64,000 nt of DNA, from positions 3,607,167 to 3,671,166 of the forward strand of contig NW_017189517.1 of assembly GCF_001704415.2 (NCBI RefSeq), read 5' to 3'. How positions within the stretch are numbered: position 1 is the first letter of the stretch; every line of letters starts with the position of its first letter. Source of the DNA: Capra hircus. Its lineage: Eukaryota; Chordata; Mammalia; Artiodactyla; Bovidae. A program made the translations under genes and the position numbers. Shown one piece after another: positions 1-10,875 of this stretch. The notes under the pieces are model-generated. The model was given only the letters and a program-made list of their open reading frames with translations, searched no databases and was not told the origin of the DNA.

Positions 1-719
1 CCAACAGCAGAGCTCAATACCATGTACCTTTCCTGGTTGTGCAACCAGCCACCTACATAGAGAAAGATGACTATTTGAGGGTTCCTTCCATCATCTGGGG
101 CTGTAATACTAACACAGGAATGAACTTTATTCTGACTTTGCATATGATAGCCCTGTCTGCAAATTTACAAATCACTTTCATGCCCAATGATGCACTCCAA
201 AACAATGGCTGAAACACTTCCTAAAAAGGTGAAACATGTACTGTTACTTATGGAATTCACTGACCTATAACACAGAAGCAGCTGCTCTTATAAGATGAAT
301 GATAAAATAGAAAATTGAAGGCTCAATTAAGGAACAGCAGGGAGATGACTTTTAGAGTTTGAAGTAGTGTCCTGCAAAATAATATTTAAGCTCTGAATCC
401 CAAAGAAATTCATATTTTGTTTTACCCTTACCCCAGAATGAAGGGTCCTGGAATCACTGGTACCATAAGAAAGAAAGGAAGCATGGTTCATTGCATTAGT
501 TGACACCAAATATAGACTTTGGCTAATGGTTCTGCTGCTCAAGTGATCAAAGACTTGAGATGGACAAGATTTGAGAACACTTAACAAAGAGATGGAGAAG
601 AGATGCAGATAAGAGCAACTCAGAAGATGACCAGAGTTTGAGAATATATTCAGCCCTTGTGAATCTCACCAAAAAGGCCCAAATTGTAGAGAAGGCTCTC
701 TTATGAACTATTTAAAACA
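1..719. other. Unassigned, apparently unique sequence
   Basis: I recognise no gene or repeat family here. Short open frames occur on both strands but have no coding character (no domain, no compositional bias) and are best read as chance. Confidence 0.5.
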
Positions 720-1262
720 TGAAAAGGTATCCATAAAAATATAATAAAAATCTGTGTACTCACTGCCCAGATTATGAAAGAAAACATCACCAGTACTATT
801 TAAGGTCCCTGGGTAACCTTCCATGGTCTAACCATCCTTTCTCTCTACACACTTCCCTCCTAGATGTAAGCACTGCCCTGAAATATTTTATCTTCCCATT
901 CATGACTTCCAAAGTTTATTATACATGTACATATTAACAAAAATGTCTGTTTTCATATTTTCCATTTTATATACATGGGAACATGCTATCAGTATACTTG
1001 TTCAAACTGCTTATTTTTTGCTCAAGATTAGGAAAAGCATTCATACTTAATTTTAACTAATGTACAGCTGTCAAATGAATGAGTTTATTATGATTGTAAT
1101 TATCAAATACCTTTTTTGAGTATTAAGTTGTTTCTATATCTCTTTTTGCTATCATAAAAATTCTGTCATTTTTGTACCTGTATTCTTGCACATTAGTTTA
1201 TATTGAGTTTTTGTATATCCAGTCATATTGTTTGAATAAAACATTCATTTATGAACACTGAT
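720..1262 (-). repeat. Ancient L1 (L1M-type) 3' region, eroded
   Basis: On the + strand the stretch reads like the reverse complement of an old mammalian L1 3' end: a 'tgtgtactcactgcccag' start, a 'taagcactgccctgaaat' block and the phrase about a probable 'catttttgtacctgtattc' further on. Divergence is high and the ends are uncertain. The same old family seems present at 15.69-15.96 kb. Alternative: unrelated AT-rich unique DNA. Confidence 0.38.
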
Positions 1263-1297
1263 TTCTACTTTTAGTGAATTATATAATGCATTATAAA

Positions 1298-1346
1298 CAC
1301 ACATATATATGCATGCATGTATGTATATGTGTGTATATAATATATA
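1298..1346. repeat. TATG/TGTA-rich simple repeat
   Basis: Alternating purine-pyrimidine tract mixing TA, CATG and TGTA steps. Imperfect microsatellite; no other feature recognised around it up to the BovB at 1.58 kb. Confidence 0.7.
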
Positions 1347-1579
1347 CTGTGTGCATGTAATAATAGATTGATTAGGTTAAACAGTTTATGATCAGTGTTT
1401 GTTTCTTCTAAGACTTGTTCTGAGTTGGAAGTCAGCAGTCTTCAGCCTTCTGAGGATATATATATATATGGCTTATGTTACATTTCAGTTTTATGAATCA
1501 TTTGTGAGACGTCTCTTATAGTTCATTGTATCTGAGATCTATGCAGGGAAGGGAATTATTGGAAACACAGTCTCATTTT

Positions 1580-2358
1580 TGTCATTGTTCAATCACCAAG
1601 TCGTGTCCAATGCTTTGTGACTCCATGGACTGCAGCACGTCAGGCTCCACTGTCCTCCACCATCTCCCGGAGTTTGCTCAAACTTATGTTCATTGAGTCA
1701 GTGATGCTATCTAATCGTTTGATCCTTTGCCGCCCCCTTCTCCTTTTGCCCTCAATCTTTCCTAACATCAGGGTCTTTTCCAATAAGTTGACTCTTCACA
1801 TCAGGTGGCCAAAGCATTGGAGCTTCAGCATCAGTACTTTCAATGAATAGTCAGGGATGATTTCTTTTATGGTTGACTGGTCTGATCTCCTTGATGTCCA
1901 GGGGACTCTCAAGAGTCTTCTCCAGCACCACAGTTCAAAAGCATCAATTCTTTGGCACTCAGCCTTTGTTATGCTCAAATTCTCATATCTGTACATGACT
2001 ACTGGAAAAACCATAGCTTTGACTATATGGACTTTTGTCAACAAAGTAATGTCTCTGCTTTTTAATATGCTGTCTAAGTTTGTCAATAGCTATTCATCCA
2101 AGGAAATGGCAGCCCACTCCAGTACTCTTGCCTGGAAAATTCCACGGACAGAGGAGCCTGGTAGGATACAGTCCCTGGGGTCACAAAGAGTCGGACATGA
2201 CTGAGCGACTTCACTCACTCACTCATTCATCCAAGGAGCAAGCATCTTTAAATTTCATGGCTGCAGTCACTGTCCATAGTGAATTTGGACCCCAACAAAA
2301 TAAAATCTATCACTGCTTCCAGTTTTTCTCCTTTCAGTTGCTATGAAGTAATGGGACC
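1580..2358 (-). mobile_element. BovB LINE, 3' ~650 bp, split by a SINE
   Basis: Minus-strand fragment of the RTE-clade retrotransposon BovB. It contains the C-terminal end of the single ORF (antisense frames carry LKSRDITL, WCWRRLLRVPWT and LQCFGHLM) and the 3' UTR. Its 3' end is at the left, where it starts with the older 'tgttcaatcaccaagtcg' variant rather than TGAAC repeats. It is 5' truncated on the right near 'atgaagtaatggga'. A Bov-A SINE interrupts it at 2105-2224. Many substitutions; no working protein. Confidence 0.93.
2105..2224 (+). mobile_element. Bov-A SINE monomer inserted in BovB
   Basis: One Bov-A unit, from 'aatggcagcccactcc' to the 'gactgagcgacttcactc' end. It is flanked by an exact 13 bp target-site duplication, attcatccaagga, at 2092-2104 and 2225-2237. 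Removing the insert restores continuous BovB sequence, so the SINE is younger than the BovB copy. Confidence 0.93.
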
Positions 2359-3079
2359 CAACAACAACAATAGTTCCATATTTTAGCATTTCAAAAAAAT
2401 ATCAACCTGTCAACTTAACCACATTCTCTATTCCCTTCTCAATTGTCTCCATTTCTCTTTCATGTTCATTTTTCATACTATTTAGTTGCGTTTATTGGTG
2501 GTAATTTTCTTTATAAATTAGTCCATATATTGAAGAGCACTGTGGAAGGCTCACAAGAGTCCTAGGGATAGAAGGGAAAACCTCCAGAGATTCTGGCTTG
2601 ACAATGGAATACATCATTTGGGAGAATTTGGGTCTTCGCTTACAGCAGGGATGAGTGTACTTTTGGTTATATGATGAAGAACTGTTTCATGTTGAGGAGG
2701 ACACTGCATGGGGGGAATTGGCAGAAGGACCTGTGAAAGAAGTGGACTATATTGGGCATTTTCAGCTGGTGATGGTATAAAGAAAATCTTCCTTTTGGGA
2801 AATTTTCTCATCATGTATAGATTCATTGGGAGGAAGTTTCCTCATGCCTTACTCCTACTTTATAGAACAATGAGAAAAGACCCTATATCTACTTATAAAT
2901 CATTTCTGGAACTTTGAAACTTCAGTGACTATCATAAAGATAGAATAAACAACCGGAAGTCAGCTTCATCATGGCAAAACCACAATGTCACACTAAATAC
3001 AAAAGACAATGGGATTTTAAGTACTTTAAGTTACTAATGAGGAGCTTACAATTAATATCCATTTATCATCTAATGTTAG
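2359..3079. other. Unassigned, apparently unique sequence
   Basis: No gene, RNA or repeat family recognised. Small open frames on both strands (for example 2614-2826 and 2708-2917) overlap each other and look like chance. Confidence 0.5.
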
Positions 3080-3163
3080 TACTGACTTGGCCAAAAAGTT
3101 CATTCAGGTTTTTCCATGAGAGCTTATGGAAAAACCTGAATGAACTTTCTGGCTAATCCAATA
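3080..3163. mobile_element. Mariner-type MITE, palindromic ~84 bp
   Basis: Nearly perfect palindrome. The left arm TTGGCCAAAAAGTTCATTC continues into GGTTTTTCCAT (3087-3117); the right arm (3126-3156) is its reverse complement with few mismatches, around a loop of about 8 bp. The outer ends abut TA dinucleotides (3080-3081 and 3162-3163), as expected for Tc1/mariner insertion. Internally deleted, with no transposase. It resembles the MADE1-like short mariner derivatives. A second copy lies at 59498-59579. Confidence 0.85.
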
Positions 3164-3261
3164 ACAAACTTTAGGAATTTATGTCTTAGAAAAAACAACT
3201 GACCCTCAATTCAAATATTTGGTTTATTTTAATTTTACTTATTCAAATAATTTCATCAATG

Positions 3262-3312
3262 TATATTTTGTATATACTATATAATTTTGTATATATACAC
3301 ACACACATATAA
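3262..3312. repeat. (TATA)/(CA) simple repeat
   Basis: Imperfect AT/AC alternating tract ending in a short ACACAC run. The rest of 3164-3434 shows nothing recognisable. Confidence 0.65.
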
Positions 3313-3434
3313 TTACAGAAATGGAGGATATGAAGAATTATACAGTGATTGGTGATATTTGATTTATCAGATGGTCGGAACCCTGGTGATAGTGTTGGGA
3401 GCATAATTTACTTCTTGGTAGGCTGCTTTATTCA

Positions 3435-3713
3435 GAGAAGGCAATGGCAATCCACTCCAGTACTCTTGCCTGGAAAATCCCATGGGCAGAGGAGCCTGGT
3501 AGGCTGCAGTCCACGGGGTCGCTAAGAGTTGGACACGACTGAACAACTTCCCTTTCACTTTTCACGTTCATGCATTGGAGAAGGAAATGGCAACCCACTC
3601 CAGTGTTCTTGCCTGGAGAACCCCATGGATGGGGGAGCCTGGTGGGCTGCCGTCTATGGGGTCACACAGAGTTGGACACGACTGAAGCAACTTAGCAGCA
3701 GCAGCAGTAGCAG
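3435..3713 (+). mobile_element. BOV-A2 SINE (two Bov-A units) with (GCA)n tail
   Basis: Two related ~115-120 bp units in tandem, starting 'gagaaggcaatggcaatcc' and again 'ggagaaggaaatggcaacc', joined by a TTTCACTTTTCAC-type linker and ending in a short GCA repeat. Flanked by a 10 bp duplication, ctgctttatt (3423-3432) against ctgctttgtt (3715-3724), with one mismatch. Non-autonomous; known to be mobilised by BovB proteins. Confidence 0.95.
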
Positions 3714-4010
3714 TCTGCTTTGTTAACAGCACAAACAGTCCCCTGGCTAATTAGAATGTCATATGGCACTGGTAACCACTTAAGTGTAATTACATCAACT
3801 CAGAAATTACAATGGGAAAGGTATCTGGGCTCTCCACCCTATTTAATGACTGAAAAATATCAGAGATAGCAAGATCTTTTTAGATATTCTTATAGAAAAA
3901 AAATGAATTAATTTCAGGTAGAAGCATCTTGCTTCTTTAATTCAGCCTCTATAAACAGGGAAATACAATAATAGGCAATGAATTTAAAGTATTAGGAAAG
4001 TCTGTCCTGC

Positions 4011-4061
4011 TGCAGTCCATGCAGTCACAAAGAGTTGGGCACAACTTAGCAACTGAACAAC
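4011..4061 (+). mobile_element. Bov-A SINE 3' fragment
   Basis: A short piece matching only the 3' end of Bov-A ('ctgcagtccatgcagtcac' and following 'aaagagttgggcacaact'). Severe 5' truncation. 3725-4010 and 4062-4445 show nothing else I can assign. Confidence 0.7.
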
Positions 4062-4445
4062 TAAATAGCCAACACCACGTTGCTTTCTGACTACTAATTT
4101 CTACTATTTGTAGAAAGCCTTGGAGTGATGAACTCTAAAATGTTCTCCTTCTGCCTCCAAAAGCCAAATATGGACACTAAATACAATAAAACTGGGTAAA
4201 TATTAGCAGAATATATCACATGAATTACTACAAACAATGGCAGCTTACTAAAAGGCATATTGTCTATAGTAATAAAAATCATTTTTTTCCTTTTTACAAA
4301 TGGTAGTTATGGTTTTTAACAAGCTTATAGTTGATAATGTTTATATAGAATAATGTAATATATATTTATAAATGTTTATAAATAAATATAGAATTGGTGT
4401 GAAAACAGTCATATTATCAATAATAACTATTGCATGTCAAGTATC

Positions 4446-4660
4446 TACTTTCTGTTGGCCAGAGTCTCAATCCATTATATAGATTATCATTAAAATTTAC
4501 AACCTCTGTGCAGGAGATAATAATTTTCCCTACTTACAAATAAGTATAAAGGCTCAGAGAGGTCAGTTTTATTGCCAACATTCATAGAGAAAATTATCAG
4601 TAGATCTAGTATTTAAACATTTTCAGTCTAATTCCAAAAACTTTACTCTTAACCATTATA
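4446..4660 (-). repeat. MIR SINE, eroded
   Basis: The reverse complement matches the MIR core: a 'gataataattttccctactt' block followed by 'aggctcagagaggtcag' and a gradually decaying 'gaacc..' region. Typical old mammalian-wide tRNA-derived SINE. Ends uncertain. Confidence 0.55.
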
Positions 4661-5458
4661 TCATACTGCTGCTTCCATTTGAAACTTGCTGTTCCCCTAA
4701 AACCATGTTCACATGGAGCAACACAAGTGATGTAAAACCAGCCTCTGCACTGAATGAACTGGGTCCATTTTATGAATATGTTAGAATTAGAAAACTCCAT
4801 GGTATACAGATACCTCAAGATAAAGTTCCAGAGAATGCTTCGATTAGCCAATTTCCTCACAAGTACTGAAATAATTTGGATTAATCATTCATGTTCCTCC
4901 ATCTTGTAGGAAGCAGAAAGGAATCAAATCATCTAGATTTTTAAGATCAAGCCAAATACCTCAATTTGTTAAATCATGAGAAAATAATAGATATTTCTGT
5001 TTAAGAATAGTATTAGAACAGATACAGGGGGTTGAATATGAAAAGCTAACAGTAAATAATGTCTCTCAGAGCATCATTACTTTTAATATAAGCAGGAGAA
5101 GATGTTTTAGGCATGGCATAAGCCAGAGCCCACATTGCCAAGATTTCACATTATGGTATCATATTGGGGCAGCCCCAAGCTAAAGATTTGTCAGCTGTCT
5201 TCACCATCAAAAATTGGGACAAGACTACAGAGACAAAGTTGAATACAAATTGTGCCTTTTAGGTTGTCAACAGAATGGTGACATCAAGTTTCATTGACTT
5301 AGGGGACAAAAAAGTACAAGCCATCCTGTAATGTACATGCCAGCAATTGTGACGTAATTGAGATTGTTTGTGCTTTTCAGTTTTTAGCAACTTCCTTTGG
5401 CCACACTCCTATACTTCATTGTCAGAGTGTTGATTAGTTTCTTATATTAATAGCACAG
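4661..5458. other. Unassigned sequence
   Basis: No gene or repeat recognised. An 84-codon minus-strand open frame at 4606-4860 overlaps the MIR edge and has no recognisable domain. Confidence 0.45.
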
Positions 5459-5483
5459 TTTCTCTCTCTCTCTCTCTCTCTCT
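5459..5483. repeat. (TC)n microsatellite
   Basis: About 12 uninterrupted TC dinucleotides, in otherwise unique sequence. Confidence 0.95.
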
Positions 5484-6500
5484 GCCTCTGGACTGCATTT
5501 AGATTTCCTCAGATTAAACCAGTTATAAATTTAGGACAAAGAGAGACTTTGGAAACTGATAAGGTTTGCACTTAAAAGACACAAGTGTTAATAAAATTCA
5601 TGTCCAAATGTTTCTCTTTACTCCTCAAATGTAATCTGCATTTCCTCACTGCCCAAGTATTAAACTCAATTCTCCTTTTCAAATCCTTCTCTGAGTATAG
5701 AATTTTTCATCTCATAATCTCAAGGAAATAATTATTTTCCAGAGGAAAAGGAGTGGAAGACTACAAATTAAATGTAAAATACTCACTTTCCCTGCTCCTT
5801 AACAATCATAATATTTGTAGTGCGTGTGTAAAGGTTTATGTAATTAAAGCAGCTTTATTTGCTGACATACTGCTAATAAAAAAAGAAATTTGGCTGATTC
5901 CCATAAAACTGATGGCTTCCTAAACCTAGAAATTATATCCATTTAGCATATTCCTCACTCTAAGGAAGTTATAGATAAGGTGCTTTGTTCACAGAATTTT
6001 TTTGAATAGCTAGTGAATATTTGTATGTGAAAATCTATCACTAAAATAGGAATAAAAAAAGAGTGATATAGCATTCAATATTATAAGGAGAACCAATTTC
6101 AAAATAAGAAACTAAATGAAGTTCTGTAACACCTCTAACCAACCATACTTCCACAGTTCTAACAAGCATATCTAAGAAATATATGTCCTTTGCTACAACA
6201 TCAATTTTTAACAGAAGCTCCATGAAGTCTGAGCCCTTTAATAAAACGTCAGGGGTGTTAGATCAAACAAATAGGTCTTTACTAAATAGGCATGTTATTA
6301 CTTTTCTTAATTTCCTATTACTCCCTTTCTCCATTATATTGATTACTCTATTTGCATACTCAGTGCACACATTGGCATTTATTTTCATGGTTTCTAAATT
6401 TCATGGTAGAAGTGACCCAATAAAACTTGACTCTCAGCAGCCAGATTTTAGTAGGAAGATACAAAATCATGCCATGTTACTCCCCTAGATACAATCTTCA
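5484..6500. other. Unassigned sequence
   Basis: No gene or repeat recognised. A 101-codon + frame (6183-6488) is rich in Leu, Ile and Phe but has no upstream or downstream gene structure and no recognisable family; I regard it as chance. Confidence 0.45.
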
Positions 6501-6641
6501 CTGAGCTCTTTTGTCGATCAGCATTTGCTAAGCTCCTACTATACATGCTAGACATTCTAAGGTGCTGGGAACAAAGGAGCTGGCAGCCTTGTCAGGGAGA
6601 CAAGAGGAGTGAACAGTTGATTACAATGTACTCTAAGTACA

Positions 6642-6784
6642 GTTGAGTTCAGTTGCTCAGTCATGTCCGACTCTTTGCAACCCCACGGACTGCAGCACGT
6701 CAGGCTTTCCTGTCCATCACCAACTCCCAGAGCTTGCTCAGACTCACATCCATTGAGTCAGTGATGCCATCCAACCATCCAGAG
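6642..6784 (-). mobile_element. BovB LINE 3' end, 143 bp
   Basis: Strongly 5'-truncated BovB. The 3' end is at the left ('gagttcagttgctcagtc') and the truncation is at 'gatgccatccaaccatcc'. It is flanked by an exact 11 bp duplication, ctctaagtaca, at 6631-6641 and 6785-6795. Confidence 0.94.
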
Positions 6785-6879
6785 CTCTAAGTACATGCTC
6801 TACTAAATGAGTACTCTAAGCAAGGTGGTGAAGGACACTACCTGAACATTTGGATGGTGCTCCTAAAGCCAGGCTCTTC

Positions 6880-7070
6880 ATGCCCTGTAGAATAAACTCT
6901 GTGTTCCTTACTGTGGCTTGAAAAACCGTTGTAGTCTGGCCCCTCTCTACCTCTGGCACCACTGTCTCATTGGTGAGACAACAAATGGTTAATTTGTTAC
7001 CATCTCTCCCATACCCTGTGGTTTCCTAGTTTTCCTCATTTTATCCCATCTCCTTAGACACTGCTATCCC
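6880..7070 (+). repeat. Probable L2 relic
   Basis: The stretch around 'gtagtctggcccctctctac' resembles the L2 3' region. Highly diverged; ends guessed. It adjoins the left arm of the inverted repeat. Confidence 0.35.
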
Positions 7071-7073
7071 ATC

Positions 7074-7320
7074 ATTAAAATACCTTAATGCATAATTTCA
7101 GCCTCCTTTCTGAATAGCTGCTTCTAACTTAACATACCATCTATTTGTTCTTTTTCTTTCTTTATTTTATTTATTTATTTATTTATTTATTTTTTATTTT
7201 TTATTTTTTTCAGAAAATTGCCCAGGTTTGGTTTCCTAGGAAATAGTTCTCTGTCATGGAGGAATGAATTTGGACTGATTAGCTTCTTTACTTATTTGTC
7301 TTATCAAATTGTCACAGGAT
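7074..7320 (+). repeat. Left arm of a long inverted repeat
   Basis: Matches the reverse complement of 8031-8230 along its whole length apart from a T-rich/TTTA expansion (about 7150-7211). In the best-aligned ~110 bases (7211-7320) I count about 7 mismatches, roughly 94% identity. Both arms end at the same place ('gtcacaggat' in this arm). I do not recognise the sequence as a known repeat family. The spacer between the arms is about 710 bp. Confidence 0.88.
7160..7210. repeat. (TTTA)n expansion inside the inverted-repeat arm
   Basis: TTTATTTA-type run, then TTTTTATTTTTT. The matching place in the right arm has only about 10 bases, so this expanded after the arms formed. Confidence 0.9.
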
Positions 7321-7354
7321 ATCCCTGCCTGGTAAATCCCCACATTAGGTATCA

Positions 7355-7524
7355 AGAGTTATCTCATAGATCATCTTCCAGTGCCAGGGTTGTGGGTTCA
7401 ATCCCTGGTCAGGAAGTTAAGATCCCACATGCTTCACGGTTAAAAGACCAAAGCAAAACAGAAGTAGTATTGTAAGAAACTGAAAAAGACTTCAAAACCG
7501 GTCCACATCAAAAAAAAAAAAAAA
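7355..7524 (+). mobile_element. CHR-2 type tRNA SINE
   Basis: Shows the B-box region 'gtgggttcaatccctgg', then 'gatcccacatgc', then the CHR-2 tail signature 'acagaagtagtattgtaag' and 'ggtccacatc' before an A-run. Cetartiodactyl tRNA-derived SINE, moved by L1. It lies in the spacer of the inverted repeat. Confidence 0.82.
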
Positions 7525-7779
7525 TCTTTTAAAAAAGACATAGCTCATAGAGCCATTCCGGCTTTCCTCATGCCCATACCACTCTGTGCTCCATATCCGG
7601 CCTTCTACTACTTCTCTTAGAGCTTGCACAGTGTTTGTAATGCCCATATTGTATAGCTGACTGCCTCAGTAGCCCATCAATTACATGAGATTAGAAATGA
7701 GGAATACTCATTTTGGTATTCACGGTCCAGCATAGCCTTGGATGAGTTAATATCAATTAATCATTTTCCTGTGACTACA

Positions 7780-7960
7780 GCACTGTTACAAAGTTTATTT
7801 TGGCAACAACTCCCTGATGTGGGCAGGGATCTTCCTTTTCTGTTTTGCAGATAAGAAACTGACATTCAAGGGACTTTACCTGACTTGCTGACGTGTATAC
7901 TACCAGTAAGTGGACAAGTTCATTCTAGAACCCATTTCTGCCTGGTTCTGGCTGGCATGT
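7780..7960 (-). repeat. MIR SINE
   Basis: The reverse complement resembles MIR: 'ttttgcagataagaaactga' followed by an aligned accumulation region and a 'gaacccatttctgcctgg' end. Lies within the spacer of the inverted repeat. Confidence 0.7.
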
Positions 7961-8030
7961 GATAATGGATGTCAGTCAAATTACTGGACACAGTTACTCC
8001 ATACCACCACTTTTCATAGCAGGCCTTTCA

Positions 8031-8230
8031 ATCCTGTGACAAAATGATAGGACAAATAAGTAAAGCAGCTAATCAGCCTAAATTCATTCCTCCATGACAG
8101 AGAACTATTGCCTAGGAAACCAAACCTGGGCAATTTTCTGAAAAAATGAAAAGGAACAAATAGATGTCATGCTTAGTTAGCGGCAGCTATTCAGGAAGGA
8201 GGCTGAAATTATTCGTTAAAGTATTAAAAA
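8031..8230 (-). repeat. Right arm of the long inverted repeat
   Basis: Reverse complement of the left arm at 7074-7320. It lacks the TTTA expansion. Beyond 'gtattaaaa' at its right end similarity stops. See the left-arm entry. Confidence 0.88.
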
Positions 8231-8852
8231 AAATCCACCACATAAAAAAGCTTGAATATGATACAATACCCAAATAGGGAGTATTCAGTTGTTAGACTTT
8301 CATATTAAAAGAAAAATAAAAGGTTTAAGTAGAAAATAATAAAACAGTGAATATTAATAACTCTCTGATGTCTCTAACCCCAAAGTACAGTTTTCTGAGT
8401 AAATGAACAGTTTAACCATCAGCTAAAGGTAATATTTACCTTTTCCGTTATTTTTCCTTTTTAAGAAATCCATCATATAGTAATAAACTCAGACTGTATC
8501 AGCATAACTTTGCAGTAGCAGGTGAGAAACAGAAAATGGCAATCATTCATTTAAAAAAACAAAAAGCAGATTTCATTTCCCCCATGACACCTCCCATCTT
8601 ACACACATATCCTGCAAGCCCACAACAGAGTCATACATGTGATTTTGACATGTGGGATATTAAAAGAGACATTGACCCTAACATATGCACATAGACTGTG
8701 TACCATACAAGGCACTCCTAAAAAGGAGTGTGACTTGGAGAGACTCAAATTTCTTTATAGACATGGCTCCTGCAAGGAGATTTCCCATAAAAAGGTAGGC
8801 ATTAGTGCTCACACCTTAGCGCAGATTTTCAGGCTTGTGGCTAATTTGCGTC
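8231..8852. other. Unassigned sequence
   Basis: No gene or repeat recognised; an 83-codon + frame at 8639-8890 runs into the following SINE and is chance. Confidence 0.45.
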
Positions 8853-8987
8853 TTTTTTTTTTTTTTTTTTCCTTTTTTAAAAATTTTTGACTTAGCTGAG
8901 CAGCATATGAGATCTAAGCTCAACCAGGGACTGAACCCTGGAGTAGAAGCTCAGAGTCTTAACCACTGGACCAACAGGGAAGTCCCT
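8853..8987 (-). mobile_element. CHR-2 type tRNA SINE
   Basis: Begins with an 18-base T-run (8853-8870, the A-tail of a minus-strand element) and ends 'ccaacagggaagtccc', the reverse complement of the standard SINE head GGACTTCCCTG. The internal 'cagggactgaaccctgg' is the B-box region. Decayed flanks; I see no clean duplication. Confidence 0.87.
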
Positions 8988-9073
8988 GAATTGCTCTATT
9001 CTTATTATGTTTCTAGAATTGTATGGTTTATAGATGTCAACTTGGACAATTTTGACTTGTTAGGGACAAAACG

Positions 9074-9359
9074 GAGAAGGCAATGGCAACCCACTCCAGT
9101 ACTCTTGCCTGGAAAAATCCCATGGGCAGAAGAGCCTGGTGGGCTGTAGTCCACGGGGTCACTATGAGTCGGACACGACTGAGTGACTTCACTTTCACTT
9201 TTCACTTTCATGCATTGGAGAAGGAAATGGCAACCCACTCCAGTATTCTTGCCTGGGGAATCCCAGGGACGGGGGAGCCTGGTGGGCTGCCGTCTATGTG
9301 GTTGCACAGAGTCAGACACGACTGAAGTGACTTAGCAGCAGCAGCAGCAGCAGCAGCAA
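9074..9359 (+). mobile_element. BOV-A2 SINE with (AGC)n tail
   Basis: Full two-unit BOV-A2. The units start at 'gagaaggcaatggcaaccc' and 'ggagaaggaaatggcaaccc'. The tail is about eight AGC/CAG triplets (9336-9358). The duplication ggacaaaa is at 9064-9071 and 9360-9367. The triplet tail is a likely polymorphic marker. Confidence 0.95.
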
Positions 9360-9367
9360 GGACAAAA

Positions 9368-9734
9368 ATCCAAAGTTGACCATGAGAGACCTCTCTGTGT
9401 ATTTGTTTACACTTTTGAACTATTAAATCTGTAGCTCTTTTCTTTTGGGCATGGGAAGAAATTGCCCTTATGATCTCTTATGACCTTGAGGTCATCTGCT
9501 CTTCTGAAGACCGGTACAACTTTTTGCCCACAAACTCTTGATATTCCTCTAGCCCCACTAAGTAATTAGGCATCGGGTGCTGTTTAAACATTTCATTTAC
9601 TGAAGGATCAGATAAACATCCCAAAGCAGGGTCAAATATTGGGACCAGAATTTGGGATTTCAGATAACTCTTGTCTTTATTCGTTTTCCTTACCTTCTAT
9701 TCAAGGGTAGCAGAGAACAAGGTGGGAGAGATGA
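9368..9734. other. Unassigned sequence
   Basis: Nothing recognisable. Confidence 0.45.
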
Positions 9735-9836
9735 TTGATTATTTTTTTAAAAAATTCTTAATGTTTTAATATAAAATTATTTAATTGGAGGTTAATTACT
9801 TTATAATATTTTTGTATTGGTTTTGCCTATAACATA
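9735..9836 (-). mobile_element. Bovine L1 extreme 3' end
   Basis: Contains 'aattggaggttaattacttt' and 'attggttttgcc', the reverse complement of the common bovine L1 3' terminus. Only about 100 bp remain. The same terminus recurs at 29.66 and 63.91 kb. Confidence 0.8.
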
Positions 9837-10479
9837 TGAAACAAATTCCTTAGAACCTAGTTATAGTCTGTTTACAGGGTCTCAGTGGAAAAGTAGCTAA
9901 AGTGTTAATTTCAAGATTAAGTCCTCTCAGGACCAGTGGCTGGATACTTCAAAATAAAAAAATTACATAAAAGTAGGTACAGAGGCAGTAATGATAGAAT
10001 CCAGTGTTATTCATCTTGTTAAATTACAAGAACTCCCCTATTAATCAGAGCTTCTGATTTCTAAGTGCTGTCACCTCTTCCATTTTGCAGCATGCAAAAA
10101 TATAGCCAACTAGTGGACACTCTCATTCCTTTATAGCCTTCTGCTTTCTTAGTTGTGAATTAAACTGATTTGCCATTTAATATGTGCCAGCAGCCAGCCA
10201 TTTTTCTTGGTCTGCTGCCTATAAGTGAATTGCTGCCTTGCTGTTTCCACCCTCAGCCTTACCAAGTTATAAAGGGGGACAGTTCTGACTGGTGCTTCTT
10301 AGCATTTGAAATGTTACCAGAATAATGTTTGCTAGTGCCCGTTGGATCAAGGCTCTGCCAGTAGTTTTAATGTGAACTTTATTTTCTAGAGTTTGTAAGA
10401 GGAACATGGGGGACTAAAGCTTGACTTTGGATAGATTATATTAGTGCAGTAAATCAAATTCATGTTTTGTGTCCCCAAA
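9837..10479. other. Unassigned sequence
   Basis: No gene or repeat recognised. Confidence 0.45.
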
Positions 10480-10870
10480 GACCTCAGAATAAAGTCCATA
10501 TTTCCATGTATGGCTTTGATGTTCCTCCCTATTCTGATCTCAACCATCTTTTCCTGGTTTTAGTCCCACAGTACTTGGACTAACATTGTATCTAGCATTG
10601 TAGATCCCATTTTCCATCCTGCAGTGGAAGTAATTTTTTTAATAACTAAGGTCAGATCCTTGCTCAGAATTTTTCAATGATTTCCCACAGATATCAGGAT
10701 AAAGTACTAAATCTAAAACATAGCTTAAAAGGTCACACATGATCTGACACCTTCCCAGTTCTCTACTATCTCCTACATAAGATTTTCAGTTTCTGTAACA
10801 TGCTATCTTCTTCCTCACTTGATAAACCTCACATATTTTGTTTGGCTCAGGACACTCTTCAATACCATAT
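10480..10870 (+). repeat. Two probable L2 3'-end relics in tandem
   Basis: Two successive stretches resemble the L2 3' region: 'ctcagaataaagtccatatt' at about 10485 and 'tcaggataaagtactaaatc' at about 10694, the second followed by 'gatctgacaccttccc'. Old and diverged; boundaries approximate. The Bov-tA at 10.88 kb abuts the right end. Confidence 0.5.
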
Positions 10871-10875
10871 ACACC

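Noticed and set aside
6183..6488. 101-codon hydrophobic frame as a small membrane protein
   Set aside because: AT-rich DNA easily yields Leu/Ile/Phe-rich chance frames; no family similarity, no exon context.
9336..9358. CRISPR-like array or coding CAG tract
   Set aside because: It is the triplet tail of a BOV-A2 SINE; there are no spacers and this is vertebrate DNA.
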